Shown here piece by piece: positions 10,090-23,400 of a DNA stretch of 64,000 nt (position 1 is its first letter; every line of letters begins with the position of its first letter). This DNA comes from Nectonema munidae (taxonomy: Eukaryota; Nematomorpha; Nectonematoida; Nectonematidae): NCBI GenBank assembly GCA_030549495.1, contig JAUIRK010000926.1, positions 124,001-188,000 of the forward strand, given 5' to 3'. Below the pieces are notes generated by a model. The model did not search any database, was not told where the DNA came from, and saw only the letters and a program-made list of their open reading frames with translations. A program made the translations under genes and the position numbers.

Positions 10090-11742
10090 ATGGATGAAAC
10101 CTTGAATAGTAGAGACAGTGAAGTTCAAGATTTGAGCGGAACACATACTGACGACTATTCTAAAATTGATTCCTCACCCAAGCAAACTTCTAAATCTTCT
10201 TCCTCTTTAGAGGAGTCATTTTTGCAAATTAAAAATCTTAAGCTGCAGTTAAAGAGTAAAAATGCGATAATTGAAAAGTTGAAGAAGGAAAATGAGTTGA
10301 TCCAAGAACAAAATTCAGAAGAATTTCGCAAATTGTCTTCGAAACAACAAAATTTTGAGAACAATCTGATGCAAAAGTTTGAGAATACGCTTTCACAGAG
10401 TCGCGAAAAGCAGGAGCGCCTTCAAAGAGAGGCTGAACATTTGCATGAAAGTCAGCTCATCCTGAATTCCAAGCAGAAAATGTTTGAAGAGGAAAAAAAG
10501 CACATTGCCGACATCTTTGAAAAGTTGATCGCCAATCCCGAAATGTGTCATCAGTTTGTGAAGACGAATTCAGACGGTCTTTCCGGCTTGATTGGCGCCA
10601 AATTTTACAAGGCATTCATCACTTACGAAAATAAGAAGGATGAGGATAGAAGGATGAATGACAAGTTGCAGGAGTACGTCAGTCTTTTGAAGATTAAATT
10701 GGAAAAGACGGAAAGTGGCCTGTCCTTGCTCAAGCAGTCTCTGGAAGAAAAGGAAAGTGAGCTAAAGAAGGTAAGGAGTGAGGTATTGAATTTGAAAATT
10801 CAGAATCCTGAAGTTGTTCACAAAATTTCTAACTACTCCCAACTTTTGAAGAATCAGGAGAAGCAGAAGCTTTTAATTAAAGAACTCTCCCTCAAAATTG
10901 AGAATTTGCAAACTTCGCTGAAAGATGGAGAAAGGCAACAGCAAAGTCTTCAAGATGACTTTAATTTGCTTCAACAGAGCGAAGATTTGTTGAAATCGGA
11001 TAAACTATTTCTACAGGAACAGGTGGTATCCCTGCAAGCGCAGATTTTGAAGGAGAAGCAGAGCAGCAAAAAAACTTTTGAAGAAAATGATTTTGCACAA
11101 GCCGAAATCAAAAGACTATCCACCATCCTTCGCGACGAAAGAAAGGGAAGTGAGATTGCGAAAGCGCAGTGCAGCAACAGTCTCTCCCACTACAAGCACA
11201 AGTATCATGAGCTTCGTGAAGAAAGCGACTCCAAGATGTCGCATTTCAAAAGCGCCTTTTCCGATTACTACAAAAGTCAATTGAACGAGAAGGAGGAGAT
11301 GATGGAGCGGATTCGCACTATCAAGGATTTCGAAATCAAGTCTTTGAGTGCGAGCAACTCGAAACTTAAAGCACAGCTCAGTTCTGTGAAGCAGGAAATG
11401 AGTGCTCAGTTGGAGGAGATGAGTGCTAAGTTGGAGAGTTATGAAGCGCTAGCTGGAAGCAATGACGCGGTCAATAAGCAATTGATTGACTTCATTTCTG
11501 AGCAGTTACCTCGCTCCTCCCAACAACGTGTCACATTTGCCAATGATGAGATCGACAGAGAAGTTCAAGAGGAAGACTCTGTCCAAAGTGTTCACGATAT
11601 TGATGATGATCATGATCTGGGAGATGATGAAGAGAAATTCAAAGAAAAGCTCATACCCATTTTAAGGGAATCTTTGATGCCTGTCATTTTGCTTGCTAAA
11701 AAAATGCGCTCCAAATCTCTTCACAAAGACATCCTATCTTAG
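10090..11742 (+). CDS. coiled-coil protein, PIBF1-like (tentative)
   Basis: Intact 550-codon frame with no intron. The N terminus (1-40) is Ser/Thr-rich. Heptad-rich coiled coil covers about 40-130 and 170-460, with a short globular-looking break at about 150-180 (GLIGAKFYKAF). An acidic stretch (about 485-515) precedes a basic, hydrophobic C-terminal tail. The pattern of long coiled coils, the break resembling the SVRFYELV segment of PIBF1, and a central LLKSDKLFLQEQV stretch followed by SHYKHKYHEL suggest the centrosomal/ciliary protein PIBF1. At 550 residues it is shorter than the vertebrate protein (about 757). Coiled coils give easy chance similarity, so the family call is tentative; coding status is secure, since it is the longest intact frame and has codon use unlike its flanks. 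ATG at 10090 is the first in-frame Met. A poly(A) signal follows at 11884. It is intronless while the other host genes here are split, so a retrocopy origin is possible. Confidence 0.85.
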   Translation: MDETLNSRDSEVQDLSGTHTDDYSKIDSSPKQTSKSSSSLEESFLQIKNLKLQLKSKNAIIEKLKKENELIQEQNSEEFRKLSSKQQNFENNLMQKFENTLSQSREKQERLQREAEHLHESQLILNSKQKMFEEEKKHIADIFEKLIANPEMCHQFVKTNSDGLSGLIGAKFYKAFITYENKKDEDRRMNDKLQEYVSLLKIKLEKTESGLSLLKQSLEEKESELKKVRSEVLNLKIQNPEVVHKISNYSQLLKNQEKQKLLIKELSLKIENLQTSLKDGERQQQSLQDDFNLLQQSEDLLKSDKLFLQEQVVSLQAQILKEKQSSKKTFEENDFAQAEIKRLSTILRDERKGSEIAKAQCSNSLSHYKHKYHELREESDSKMSHFKSAFSDYYKSQLNEKEEMMERIRTIKDFEIKSLSASNSKLKAQLSSVKQEMSAQLEEMSAKLESYEALAGSNDAVNKQLIDFISEQLPRSSQQRVTFANDEIDREVQEEDSVQSVHDIDDDHDLGDDEEKFKEKLIPILRESLMPVILLAKKMRSKSLHKDILS

Positions 11743-11883
11743 TTGTCATTCTTTTTTATTTCTGACTTTTATACACTCCATTTTTGTACTAATCTTATGA
11801 GAATATGCCTAGAAATTATTTTTTAGTGATTAAAAATCTCATGTTTTCAATTTTAAGCGCATTTAATATTATATCCGTATTGA

Positions 11884-11889
11884 AATAAA
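11884..11889 (+). terminator. poly(A) signal of the coiled-coil gene
   Basis: AATAAA 142 bases after the stop codon at 11740-11742, followed by a T-rich tract (tttatttttgtaat), as expected for a cleavage/polyadenylation site. Confidence 0.65.
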
Positions 11890-11894
11890 TGTTT

Positions 11895-13107
11895 ATTTTT
11901 GTAATATATTTTTCATTGATTAATCCTTTCTGAGTTATCGATTTTTACATTCTTTTCCATCCTGTCTCTGTTAAAAGTCAGGAATATCAACTTTTATGTA
12001 TTCAATTTTCTTTTGATTGAAGCAGAGATATTTTCTAAAATATAAGTCGATCAAAATGTTTTTTGGCTATCGAAAGACTATCCGTAAGTTGCTAAGAATC
12101 TTTTATTCTTTCCCACAGATTGTATGGTAGAAAATGGAATTAGTGCTGTAAATAAAATTTTAAACAATGAGAAAGCGTATAGATAATGAATGTTGAAGGA
12201 GTGATATCAACATTAATTTCGGTAATATCAAATCCAACATTAAGATTTGGAAGATAAACGCCAAAGTTGAGTGCCAGAGAAGAGGAAAATTGCTGCGCAA
12301 AAGTGCTCAAGTTTGTATTTTAGATTGAAACATTTAAAATCATTTCCTTATGCTTTCTATCCATATTCTTTATTCTGAAATAAATGCTTTTGCATTAAGT
12401 TATAGGGGCGTTTCTTTGAAATATTCTTATCCAAGGAGGCGTTGAGAAAGAAATGGTTGCACAATTCTGCTCTATATGTTTACATTTGATACTTGAAAAT
12501 TTTGGATTCTAATCCTGGATTCTGTCTTCCTAACTCACATAGTGATATAAGAGGGGCGAATAAGCTTTTCAATGAAAACTGAGATTCACCTACACAATGC
12601 TGTATTCGAATGCAAGATATAAACTGCTGGTTGTCCATCTTGGAATCCTGTTGATTGTGACGTGAGGTGTTTCTCTTTCAATCGGTGTTTCCATTTACTT
12701 TGATGTAAGGTGCCCACATACGCTCTTCTAAATTTTGTGCACGATCATGCCAAAAACCTTTTAGTTGCTGTCTATACTAGAATGATTAGTTTTTGAGATT
12801 GAATTCCAAGAAGATTGACTATAAAATTTGTATTTAAATCTAGAAAAATTCTTTAATACAGTCAAAATTACTTACCTTTTGTATTATGAAAACCTACTTT
12901 GTATTCATTTTATTTTCATGCTGTAAATATATAACGTAGTAATGAATTTTTAAAAATAATTTTTTAACCGAGTGCGAAAAATATGCTCAGAAATGGATTC
13001 GCCGTGATTTATTTAGTCTACTTATATATATTTTTTATTTTATAAAAAGTATTGTAAATCAGATGTAACATGTGGGCATTTTTAATTACGGACGCGGTCC
13101 ACTATTG
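11895..13107. other. gene-free region
   Basis: No gene or bounded repeat recognised. A second AATAAA-type word at about 12378 could be an alternative poly(A) site or chance. Confidence 0.35.
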
Positions 13108-13493
13108 TAGGGTTGGATCAAATACATTTGTATGTGTACTTGAATTGTATTTAAATACAAATTCGATGTATATTTGTATTTATATTTTTGCGATATCGAA
13201 AAAAAAGTTTTTGAATTTGGAACAAAAGTGACGTATATAAAAATTCCTATTTGAATAAACCATTATCTGGAAAGAGGGTCAACAGTTATTTGTATTGGCA
13301 GTGGCACTTTCATTCTCTGTGCTTTTCTTCCTTTCCTATAGACTATTATATTTGTCAATTGAAAAAAAAGTAGATAAAAGGATTTACATTCTTATTTATA
13401 TCTTTTAAGCAAGTAGTATACTTGTATTTTAGGCAATTTTGAACAAAAGTATTTGTATTTGACTTTTACAAAATATGTATTTGATCCAACACT
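13108..13493. mobile_element. MITE with GGTTGGATCAAATACA terminal inverted repeats
   Basis: The left end (from 13108/13109) reads AGGGTTGGATCAAATACA. The right end (to about 13493) is its reverse complement with one mismatch, followed by a further ATTTG-rich subterminal match. The interior is rich in repeats of a TTTGTATTT word. A short tattg word occurs on both flanks, but the length of the target duplication is unclear. There is no coding capacity. Confidence 0.7.
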
Positions 13494-14945
13494 ATTGCTT
13501 ATTATTATTATTGGAGAAAAATATGCTCGCATTAATAGTTTTTTTTACATTTTAACCTAAAACCTATGCATGACTTCACAACAAGCCAAGACAGGTGAGT
13601 CGGTTAAAGCGCGCATCTTTACCTGCTAGCGGTGCTGGGAATATGCTTTAATTGTGTTATGGCTAAGTTTCTAGTAAAAATGGAAAACCTAGATTCGGGC
13701 TGTATGTTTACACATTTTCAATATATTTTCACCCACCAGCAAAATCTTTATTCAAAAATTTTGAAATTGGATCACATTATTTGCTCTGTTACAATTCCCA
13801 AAGACAGCCAGCAAGCTTCTCAGAGGCTGTTCTCTCAATCTTCGACAATTTATCCAGTGTTCCATTTTGTACAGAAGTCCGCTGTTTATCATGTCATAGA
13901 ATTTGTAAAGATTTAATACAAAATAAATAAAAAGTTAGGATTGTCTGCTAGATCTGGTTTTTGCTGTAGATGTTATTCTACAGTTAAATGATCTTGATTT
14001 GAGATTACAGAGTAAAGACAAATTCATCACTCAGTTATTTGACGATATCAAGTGCTTCATTGCAAAACTTAAGTTATGGAAGTACAGTTGAAAATCGAAA
14101 ATTTAGTTTACTCTTCAACATGCAGAGAGCTTCATTAAATATGATAAATATCTGGATTTGTTTTGGAAAGAATTTCTGATCGATTTCATGAATTTTCAGC
14201 TTTTAAAAACAAATTTCATTATGATTCCTGCAAATGGCGAAGAAAGCTTTTAGAAAATTCTACACTTTTCCATGAGAGTACTTGCTTTTATGAAAATACT
14301 TTCTCATTTTAAACAAAGCTTTGTTTTGAACTGATAGATTATACTCATATAGAGATAGTATAATCTAGGGGCTAACAACAAAGCTTGTAGACAGAACCGT
14401 TAGAAATACGGTCTGAGTCTGAATTTAGATCAAAGTATCTTGAAATCGAGATATCACATTTTTTTATACCTTCCAGAAAAATATGAAAACTTTGCAAAGT
14501 TTTCTATAAAAATCATGTAAATGTTTTGTCCTTTCATACCTATTTTAATTTATGTAAAGGTATGAAAACTTCTCATAGAACAAGACTGGCAAACTTACAA
14601 TTTTCATTTCTACTCATATCCAAAACGACAAAGGCATTTTTAATCGAGAAATTTTAAAAATTGTCAGTTAGAGATGTCAAATCTCAGGACTAATAAAAAA
14701 AACTTTTCAATTTTTATATATCATGCATTTGCTAAAATTAAAATTTTATTTTTTTTTGTAATACAAATTCGCTTTCTTGACTTTATGAATGCAAATACTT
14801 TTTTGTGCGAAAATTTAGTTTTCATTTGTGGCCCGTAAGACAATAAAACATGATTGATACGGCTGAACCCAATTAGAGCTTCACATCCCTGATTCAAATA
14901 ATTGATTGACATTTTGACAGTGTATGTAAATATTTGTTCCAAAAT
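13494..14945. other. gene-free region
   Basis: No gene recognised. A tRNA-like A-box word (GTGAGTCGGTTAAAGC, about 13592) has no convincing B box after it. A small hairpin (TAGATTATACT / AGTATAATCTA) sits near 14335-14367. Confidence 0.35.
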
Positions 14946-14949
14946 TGAT

Positions 14950-15143
14950 TTACCATGCTCGATAAAGCGTATCTTCTTCTTTGCCTACTCCGTGTCCCCG
15001 ATTGATCTCCGTGGCCACGATCCCTTGTTTCCATTTTTTTCGATCTTGAAAATCATCTTCTTTGAACCCTAGTTCATCCAGTCGTTCTTTCCATCTTTTT
15101 AGCTGCCGTCTTCTGTGCCTCTTCCCATGCTTGTCACAACACA
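14950..15143 (-). mobile_element. RTE-like LINE 3' fragment
   Basis: The minus strand reads the C-terminal tail of a LINE reverse transcriptase ORF: a basic RW(K)ERLDELGF segment, then EDDFQDRKKWKQ and a GHGVGKEED end. The same tail pattern (GRKRxxxRWxD ... EDRxxW) and 3' word (gggacacgg-gta) occur at 25410-26794 and about 28735-28930, so all three belong to one family. The fragment is cut at its upstream side by the TTAA MITE starting at 15148. Confidence 0.75.
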
Positions 15144-15147
15144 TTAA

Positions 15148-15264
15148 CCCGTTAACGACCAGAATAATCCGACGATATCTAATGTAAAGCAGAAGATTTG
15201 TATTAAAGAGCTTTATAAACGCAGACGATTTTATTTTTGTAAAGTCGACATGGGCGTTAACGGG
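15148..15264. mobile_element. piggyBac-like MITE with TTAA target sites
   Basis: A 117-bp element starting CCCGTTAACG and ending CGTTAACGGG, flanked on both sides by TTAA (15144-15147 and 15265-15268), the piggyBac target site. The interior has the words GCAGAAGAT and GCAGACGAT, shared with similar elements at 17951, 22398 and 43860, suggesting transposase-binding repeats. No coding capacity. Confidence 0.85.
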
Positions 15265-15268
15265 TTAA

Positions 15269-17416
15269 GAAGATTGCTCTTGAGTCCGAAGCAAGTAGTT
15301 GGCGGTAAATATTTGTCGGGGTCGGATTTCGTAAGTACTAGGAATCGCAGACGGATATTAACTTATTTTTTCGACACATTAAGAACGTGCTTCAAGATGA
15401 AGTTTAAAGCAATTGTATTTTCTCCTATTTTCCCTTTGAAGTAGTGACTTTCAGGTGATTAAACTGTTCATTTCTGTTCTATTGAACCTGGAGAATTTTT
15501 CTACTGGGGTGCAAGGGGTGAGACGAGCCTTCATTCTACCATATCTTGCAATGTTATATTTAAAAAGGACCTGTGATTTGCTTTTCTATTGTGTTTTAAA
15601 ACAATGCTAAATTTCTGGATGTAGTATGAAAAGGAGTAAAGGTAAATGTATCCTGGGTGGGTATCTTCACCGTGAAGGCATAACTGTATCGCCCGTGTCA
15701 AACTATTAGCAAAGAAAGTTGTATGCTTGTTTTGAGCCCGAAACCTTGCCATACTCTCATGTTAGACATCTAACGAACTTTACTCACGCCCTTAAGTCCA
15801 TCATGGCTGTTATAAGCAACGGTTCGCTAAAAGAACGCTTGCTATCATTTGAAAAATATCTACCTTTAAAATGATTCTTCGTTTCATACTTCATGTGCTG
15901 GCTGAGTAAAACGTTTGGTTAAAGTGGAACACAATTAAAATCTGAAGAAGGGTCAAAGGATCTTGGTATAGAAGAGAGGTAATTGGCATTAATGTTATCT
16001 TTTATCTTGTTCGAGGTATTGAAAATCTGGAATATCAATAAAGAGAATGGTTGCTGTGATACTTTTCATGGTTATCATCTAAAAATTCTAAATGATCATT
16101 CTTATTAGGTTTATAATTCTTGTATAAATTGGATCTTTCATCACTTAAGTATATTTTATCAACCCCCACCCCTCTACTGATTAGAATAAATTGGAAGGAT
16201 CTAGAACAGGTCCTTTTTTAAATATAACATTGTGACCCAGTAGAGAATATCGCATTTCCCAGCTCAAAAGAAAAATGGCTAAAAAAGAGAGTTTATCCCG
16301 AAATTATCATTTATGAGTTCTTTTTGTAAGTATATAAAGTTATTTGACTTTATTTTTGTTATAAAATCCGAGATATATATTGCATATTTTTTAACATAAT
16401 GATGCTTATAATGATTGCTTTTTATAATCTAAATTTTCAACTTATTAATGACCCGTTTTTTATTATTACTTATAGATAATGTGTAAAATAACACATATAT
16501 CTCCTAAAACCTCAATGGTTTACCACGGGAGGCCACCTCTCATCATTTTCATTGATTATATTATAATCAACTGAATGTTACTGCGTTATATTTAGTGACA
16601 AGACTTCTGGATTTGTCGCGACATGTATGGATTTTCTTAAAAATATTCTATGTCCGTCTTTTTTGCCTCCAGAACGTAAAATGTGTGCTTTCTTGCTTTT
16701 AAATTAGATAAATTCTGATTTGAAAATTGTGTTCATATATTCCTTTTTTATCTTTTTTAAATCAAAAAATGAATGATCAACGTGACAAAGTTTATTTTGA
16801 AACTTTGAAAGAACAAAATGCACCAAAATTTTTACTTCATCAGAAAAATAAGATTGAAAGCATATTTAGCAGGAAACATTTTTTGGTATATTTTTTTTAA
16901 CGTATGCATGAAATTTATTTTTTATAATATTATCTATAACATATATAAGTTTACTTCGAATTTGTGTTCAACTAAACTTGTTTTTGAAAATTATTATCAC
17001 TTTTCTGCTGGCATTTGTTATAAAATAAAATAATTATAGTTTTTTAAATTATTATTATAATTTTTTCTTGATAAAGGTTCATTGATTGAACTGAAAGTAT
17101 TTGTTCTTTGAATATATTAATTTCGGTTCAAATAATAATTATTTTTTAATTATTTATAAGAATATTTAAAAATTTTGAAATATAATTTAAGATTGTTCAC
17201 ACAACTTAAGTTCTGATTCCCCAAATGAATGAATCAAGCTAAAGGGCGTGTTCTTCAACGAATCTAATTTTTAGACACTTGTTTACTTCCTCTCCCTCCT
17301 TTAAAAATTTATCAATAAAATTTTCATTTTTTTTTCTAATTTATATATTTAAGAGAAAAAAATGAACTATACTTTGAATACTCCCTTTGTTATATGCGGT
17401 ATTCTTTTCCTTTTAG
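15269..17416. other. probable MRPL1 5' region, no exon identified
   Basis: The first coding exon of MRPL1 (with its Met) should lie upstream of 17417, possibly here, but no candidate could be tied to the correct phase. A short ATG frame at about 15803 (GGCTGTTATAAGC...) does not join in frame. The rest is AT-rich, with no recognised repeat. Confidence 0.3.
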
Positions 17417-20400
17417 AACAATAACAGCTGGAATGCCTTTCTTGAAAGATGTTTGCTCGTTGCCTACGCTCTACCTAATTTTGCAGCGCGGAGCGAGACG
17501 CGGTTACTGCGGACCGCATTCCGTCCTAAGGCATCCCGCGATGCAGAAAAAGCTGCTAAAAGGTAAGAGGAAGCGCTATTATGGCCCATCCCTGCTGGAG
17601 AGGCTCATGACCATCAAGTAAAGCGTTCTCATCCTTATTGATTATTTTTTCAAGTTGTCTAAACACTTGGCTTCCCTACCACAAGGTCTTTCGTTCGATC
17701 TAGCATTCAGCCTATCTTCCTCATAGTTCGACACAAATGGTGGTAGTTATAGCCCCTTGATATTGCATTGGAAAAGGAAACAAGATTAGTCTTGAAAATT
17801 TTGGTCCTCAATCGATTAAAATAAATTTTCCATTTTATTTGTTACTAATCATTAACCTATAACTTAGATATTTTACTAACTTGAAACTAATTAAATATAA
17901 TCAACTAGTTAACTAAGTTTACTAAAGTAAATAATACAATAATTGGTTATCCCTTTGAGGACCAGAATTTTTAAGACTAATTGTCGTGTTTTTTTCATTG
18001 GAATTTTATATACTTAAAGCAGGCGATTTTCATGTCATCGTACCCCGGTGTCAGACTGGTCCTCAAAGGGTTCACTAACTCCAAACTAACTAATTAGCAA
18101 ACAAAAAATAAAATAAATTTTTATAAGGAATACATTTTATAAAAATAATAATTTATACTTTTATATTAATTTTAAATTTTTTAAAAAATTTTCTTTTATA
18201 AAATTAATTTTCTATAAGTTTATTGTTTATTGAAAAAAAGTTATCTGTGAAATTTATTTTTAATGTATTTTTTATTTAATTTAACCCATTTCATCCCAAA
18301 AAAGCCGACAAGTTTAAGTATTCAAAAAACATATGTGTCAGTAAAACCTGGCGAGAGGATGAAAAGATTAAAATTTTAAAAATTCTTTTAAATTTATTTT
18401 TATTGTAAAAAAAAAATATAAAAATATAACAATGTATTTTTTTATATAAAATTCTGTCCATTTGATAGTTTTATACGAGTTAATAAAATTTTAAGTGAGA
18501 AAATGTCTTAGTACGAAAAAAATAGAAATAAATTTTCCACCACTGTCGTAATCAATTCAACCTCAACCACTTTTATCAAAATGAACTATCATGCGTAACT
18601 TTCCGACTAATATAATGAAAACTGAACATATGGCTGAAAGCTGAATCATATACTTCTAAAATTGAAGCCGTATCCGCTTTGCTGTATCCTTTATAAAAAT
18701 GACGTGTCCATCGCAGTAGTGCACACACAAAACGGGCCATACTTTTTAGCAGATGTGGTGTGAAGAATGACGTGAATATTTTATTATTTTTTTTCAACAC
18801 TTTTTCCTCTTTACGCTATGTCATTAAAAGCAAACTTTGCTGGTCCAAAAAATTCTCGGCTAGTACGTTTTCACATATGGTTAAGAGCTACTTAACCCGT
18901 TTAGTCATTATGCCCCCTTTGACCGACGTATTAAAAAAGCGTTATAAGAAAATTATTCAAAAAAAAACATACGGTTAATTTTTGAATTATAACCCAACTT
19001 TGTTTTTAGTAATGTTTAATGCTAATCTTCTTTGATTTATATTTTCCCCATCTTTAACGCTTAATAAAATTAATCATATTATTTTTGGATATCCTTAAAA
19101 AATATTTTTGATGGTATATCCTAACAGTGGGGGATCCAGAAATCTTTTGTGGGGGGTATACTAATATTATCAAAATATTTTACACATTTTATTAGGGAAG
19201 AAATTTGAAAACGTATGTAAAATAAATGATTAAAATTATATTACAAAGTCTTTTCTTCTTTCTTTTTGCTTTGAAAATCGATCAATGACTTCATCAATTT
19301 TGATTTCTATTTTAGGGTGGACTCCAACCTTAATTTTTCTTGAATAGATTGCTGGTGGGGGGTATGCATCCCCCCTCTCGGTCCATCCCTGTATTCTAAC
19401 CCTAACCATAAAGTTAAATTGTAGGTCCTTTTATTACTTCACTAAATTTTACATTATAAAAGTAAACATTTTGTATTTGGTTTCTCTCCCAAAAATGTTT
19501 ACTCTGTTATCCTAAAAGCCATTTAATATTTGATTGAAAAAATTATGATCATAGAAATCAGCCTAAGTCATAAATGTGAATAACAGTCTGCATCGAACTA
19601 ATGAGACCCGATAGGTCGAGGTCAGTGTTGGATCTACTTCCCGTGTGTGATGATGTATATCAATTTGTCTATCTCTATACACTCGTTTTATGATTTTTAT
19701 ATATGCTAAGGTTTTTCTAAGGATTTGAAATTGGATAAAACCGTGTCCCCTAAGAATATATTATAACTGAATCAGGCTCTTATTGACTTCTAATGACTTT
19801 TCATGTAATTCTACATCCTTGCCTCCCATTTTCAATACAGATACACTCAAGAAAACAGCAACCAAGACATTCTGAAGCTTAAAAAGGAAGAATTTTTGAA
19901 GCGTACCCCCAAGGATGATGTCTGGCTCACCAGCTACTACCCCGAAAGAAAGTTCAGTGTAGAAGAAATCATTGAAATGCATAGGAGTATAGCCGATCCT
20001 TCGATGCTTGACAATGAAGACGGCCTCATCACAGCTTCCTTCTCATTGAACATGACGACTAAGAAAAAGGTATCTCGTTTGAAAAAGAAAAAGTTGTTAT
20101 GAAAATTTGGTTTGCTCAAAAGGCAGATTTATTCACAATGCCATTTATTATACGAGTATGACCAAGGACGCAATCTGAAATTTTTGAAGGAGGGAGCAAA
20201 AACTAAAAGATCTTTTGCTATTAGAAAAAGACCTTAATTAAAACTCTGAAAATAAATAGAAGCTAATAATCTTGCTTTTTTTTATTAGAAATTTAATATA
20301 AACGTTTTAAAATTTATAACATAAGCTTATCTGACTGGGGGACTGCCCCTTGCCCCCTAGGTTGTTTTCCTTGCCCCTTAAAAATAAAAAAATTATCTAA

Positions 20401-23400
20401 CAAGGCCTTACTTTTTTTACAGTTGGAAAATTATGGTAGAATATTAAGTTTAAAATTTGGCGAGTATTGAAACTTGTTTAGGTATCGCAAAATCGAAAAT
20501 AAATTGTTTTGTATTTCAAAAAAATGTAATTTCTGTATGTTTATTTAATCATAGTTTTGAAAAAATATAATAAATTTATATAATGATATACAAATATAAA
20601 TATTAAAAAAACATTTCACAAATATTTTAAATCCTTGTAATCATTTCTATCATAAATATATATTTCTAACATACAAGGGAAGTTCCTTGTAATCATTTCT
20701 AACATAATTTTTTTTCAACATATTTTTGTAAAATTCAAGTAGTTTACACTTATCCTTTTTTCCTTCATAAAAAGTGTAATTAGATGATTCTTATAAAAAT
20801 AAAACTCTAAAGTTTTTCGAAATTTATTGAAAAGATTGTTTTCTGGACCAGATGAACTGTAAATTTCTATAGCTTCCTAACTTTTTCTTAACATAATTTC
20901 TCCAATATGATGTCTACAAGGGCACCAAAGAAGTGGTCTTCCTAATTTGCTTTGAATGCAAACACAAGTAGCCGATAAACGTCCAGTGTTTAGACTTGTG
21001 GTGTCAAAGACCATTGTTTTCACAAATTCTTTGCAATCCCAATTTTCAATCAGATCAACAGACGGCTTTGAAAGAATATCTCCTCCTTTATTTTTTCCAA
21101 AAAAGCTATTATGGCACGCCAAGCAATTTGATCATGTCATTGTTTGAAACAACCACAGGCATCCGCCCTTCGTAATGAAACTTGCTTTTCAATGTTGGAA
21201 GCAACTTTCCATCCCAATGCAAGTTTAAGAATGTTTTTGGCGTCCAAGAAATTTTTTCAACGGTTTTTTCTATAACTTCAACCTTATATTTGTAGGCTTG
21301 AGAAGGATGTAAGTTCATTTTGCTTGAGTCACCTTTACAAGCTTCCATAAATGATTGAAGAATTGTAGCAGTTTTCTTTTTTTAAAATGTCATGTGGTAC
21401 AAAAATGTTTGTTCCACTCTTTTTATTACACCTTTTGTGAGATCTTTTGCTTGAAATATCGATGTTTTCTTCTAACGTATCACAATCTTCACTTTCTAAA
21501 CATTCTCTTTCGAAACTAATATTGCTTTTCTTTTTATCACAAACTTTTTGTTTTTTCTTTCTTTTCTCACTTAATGAAAAACTTTTTGCATCTACACCAC
21601 CGTAGGAGCGTTTTCTCTATCATTAATCATATTTTCTAAAAACAATAATATCCTCACCAATCTCTCTTTTCAAATGTTGTTTTTCCATTTTTTGTAAAAC
21701 ATCTCTTGGCCAAAAAGGCATTGTTTGTGTTAGTTTATTTTTGAATTCTTCAATCTTTTTACTATTGTGTGGATCATCAACTCTAAATTTTTTTGTATTC
21801 TGACGCATAAATTAAAATCTTCTGATAAATCTTGTTTTCTGCTATTGTAGGTATATTTGCTTTTTGATAGTCCTTCATCACTTCTTCAACAACTTTTTTC
21901 GAACTGAGAATACTTATTTTTGACTTTTTAGAACAATCTTCTTCTCTGAACTTCTTCATAAAACTAAGAGAGCCTAACAAAATTTGTTGAAACATAGGAA
22001 GTCTACAACCGGTTATAGTTAAATGAGTAGATCCAGGAATATTGCCCAAAAAAGTGAATCCTTACTTGAATTTCTTGTATTCATAATTTTGATCTAGCTA
22101 CACTTTTCATAATGACCTAACTTTATTAATTTTTTTTTAAAAAGTGAAATAAAGTTTATTTTTTTTTATTTGTGTTTTATTTATTCTAAAAAACTTACTT
22201 TTAATAAAAGAATTTTTGTATAATGTACAAAATATAAAATGTTTATTAACGCCATCTATAATTTAAAAATTAAAAATGATTTTTTCTTTTATTTTTTCTT
22301 TGCACCACCTAAACATTAATTTTTTTCAAAAAATAATGTTAATTTCATCCCAAGAAAAGGAGCCGAAATTGAGTATTTTGATTTAAAAGTCAATTAACCC
22401 ATTTAAGACCAAGCAAAGCAGACGATATCTAAAAAAACGCAGACGATTTATATTCAAAGTCATTGAAAAAAGCAGACGAAGATGAAATTACTTATGTTCC
22501 AAAATAGGAACATTGGTCGTTAATGGGTTAAATCAAGAAATCGTCCGCCACAGTTAAAACTCAGTTTTGTGTTCTCGTGGAAAACTTCATTTAAATATGG
22601 AGGGCGTATGTAACTTTCGTTCACTACCTCTTTTTAGAATAAATTTCTCACGCCCTTTCTCGGAGTCCTCTCTTACCCAAAGCCTTTTGGAGAGAACATG
22701 CATAATTACAACAGAATTTTGGCAGTGTGTGCCACCCAAGACGAAGTTGAAAAGGCGATTCGCGTTGGAGCTTTGTTCGCAGGTACGCCCACTCTAATTC
22801 ACCGCAAATGCATTTTTCGGCGCTACCATAATTACCTAACAGAGAATTTACTCCCGGACTACTATTCAATCCCAGACAATTTGGTAGTAGGACACTATGG
22901 TATTTTAAGAAGTTTTAGTGATGAGGCAAAAAACAAGTTTATCTTATTTTCATGGTGACGTACAGTTTTGAAAGTGGTTTAAATTTGTCGGCAGATGTTC
23001 TGGGTTTGATTCCCAATCGTGACTATCATTACCATCTGTCCAGGTGGGGAAAATTTGGATGCGATACCGACAACTAAAAAAAATGAGATAACCAGCTGAA
23101 TTGTCACTCTTTACTAATCTCACTCGAAATACTCTCATACTCTTTACAACCAGAATTATCTCTTGATCACCATAGTGGTAGTAAATTTATTTTACGCCAA
23201 CTTCTGAATAAAGATTTCTTACTGTATTTCTGTTACCTTTAATTTCTTATTTTTTTCAAAAAAAAAAGCTTCTTTCTTCATTTTTCGGCAAATGAGGCTT
23301 TTGCTCCTTCTAGTGTTGATACATACTTCGTGTTAATGAATGCTAACCATGATTGCTTTTTCTGATTTTGTAGTTCCCTATAACAAGAATGAATATTCAT

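Noticed and set aside
10155..11284. Short open frames opposite or alongside the coiled-coil gene (10155-10364 -, 10971-11177 -, 11078-11284 +)
   Set aside because: They lie wholly inside the 550-codon gene in other frames; no similarity or own signals.
13585..13645. tRNA gene or SINE from an A-box-like word
   Set aside because: No B box at proper distance and no cloverleaf.
15803..15872. ATG frame as first exon of MRPL1
   Set aside because: Its possible donor does not join the 17417 exon in a compatible phase without a stop.
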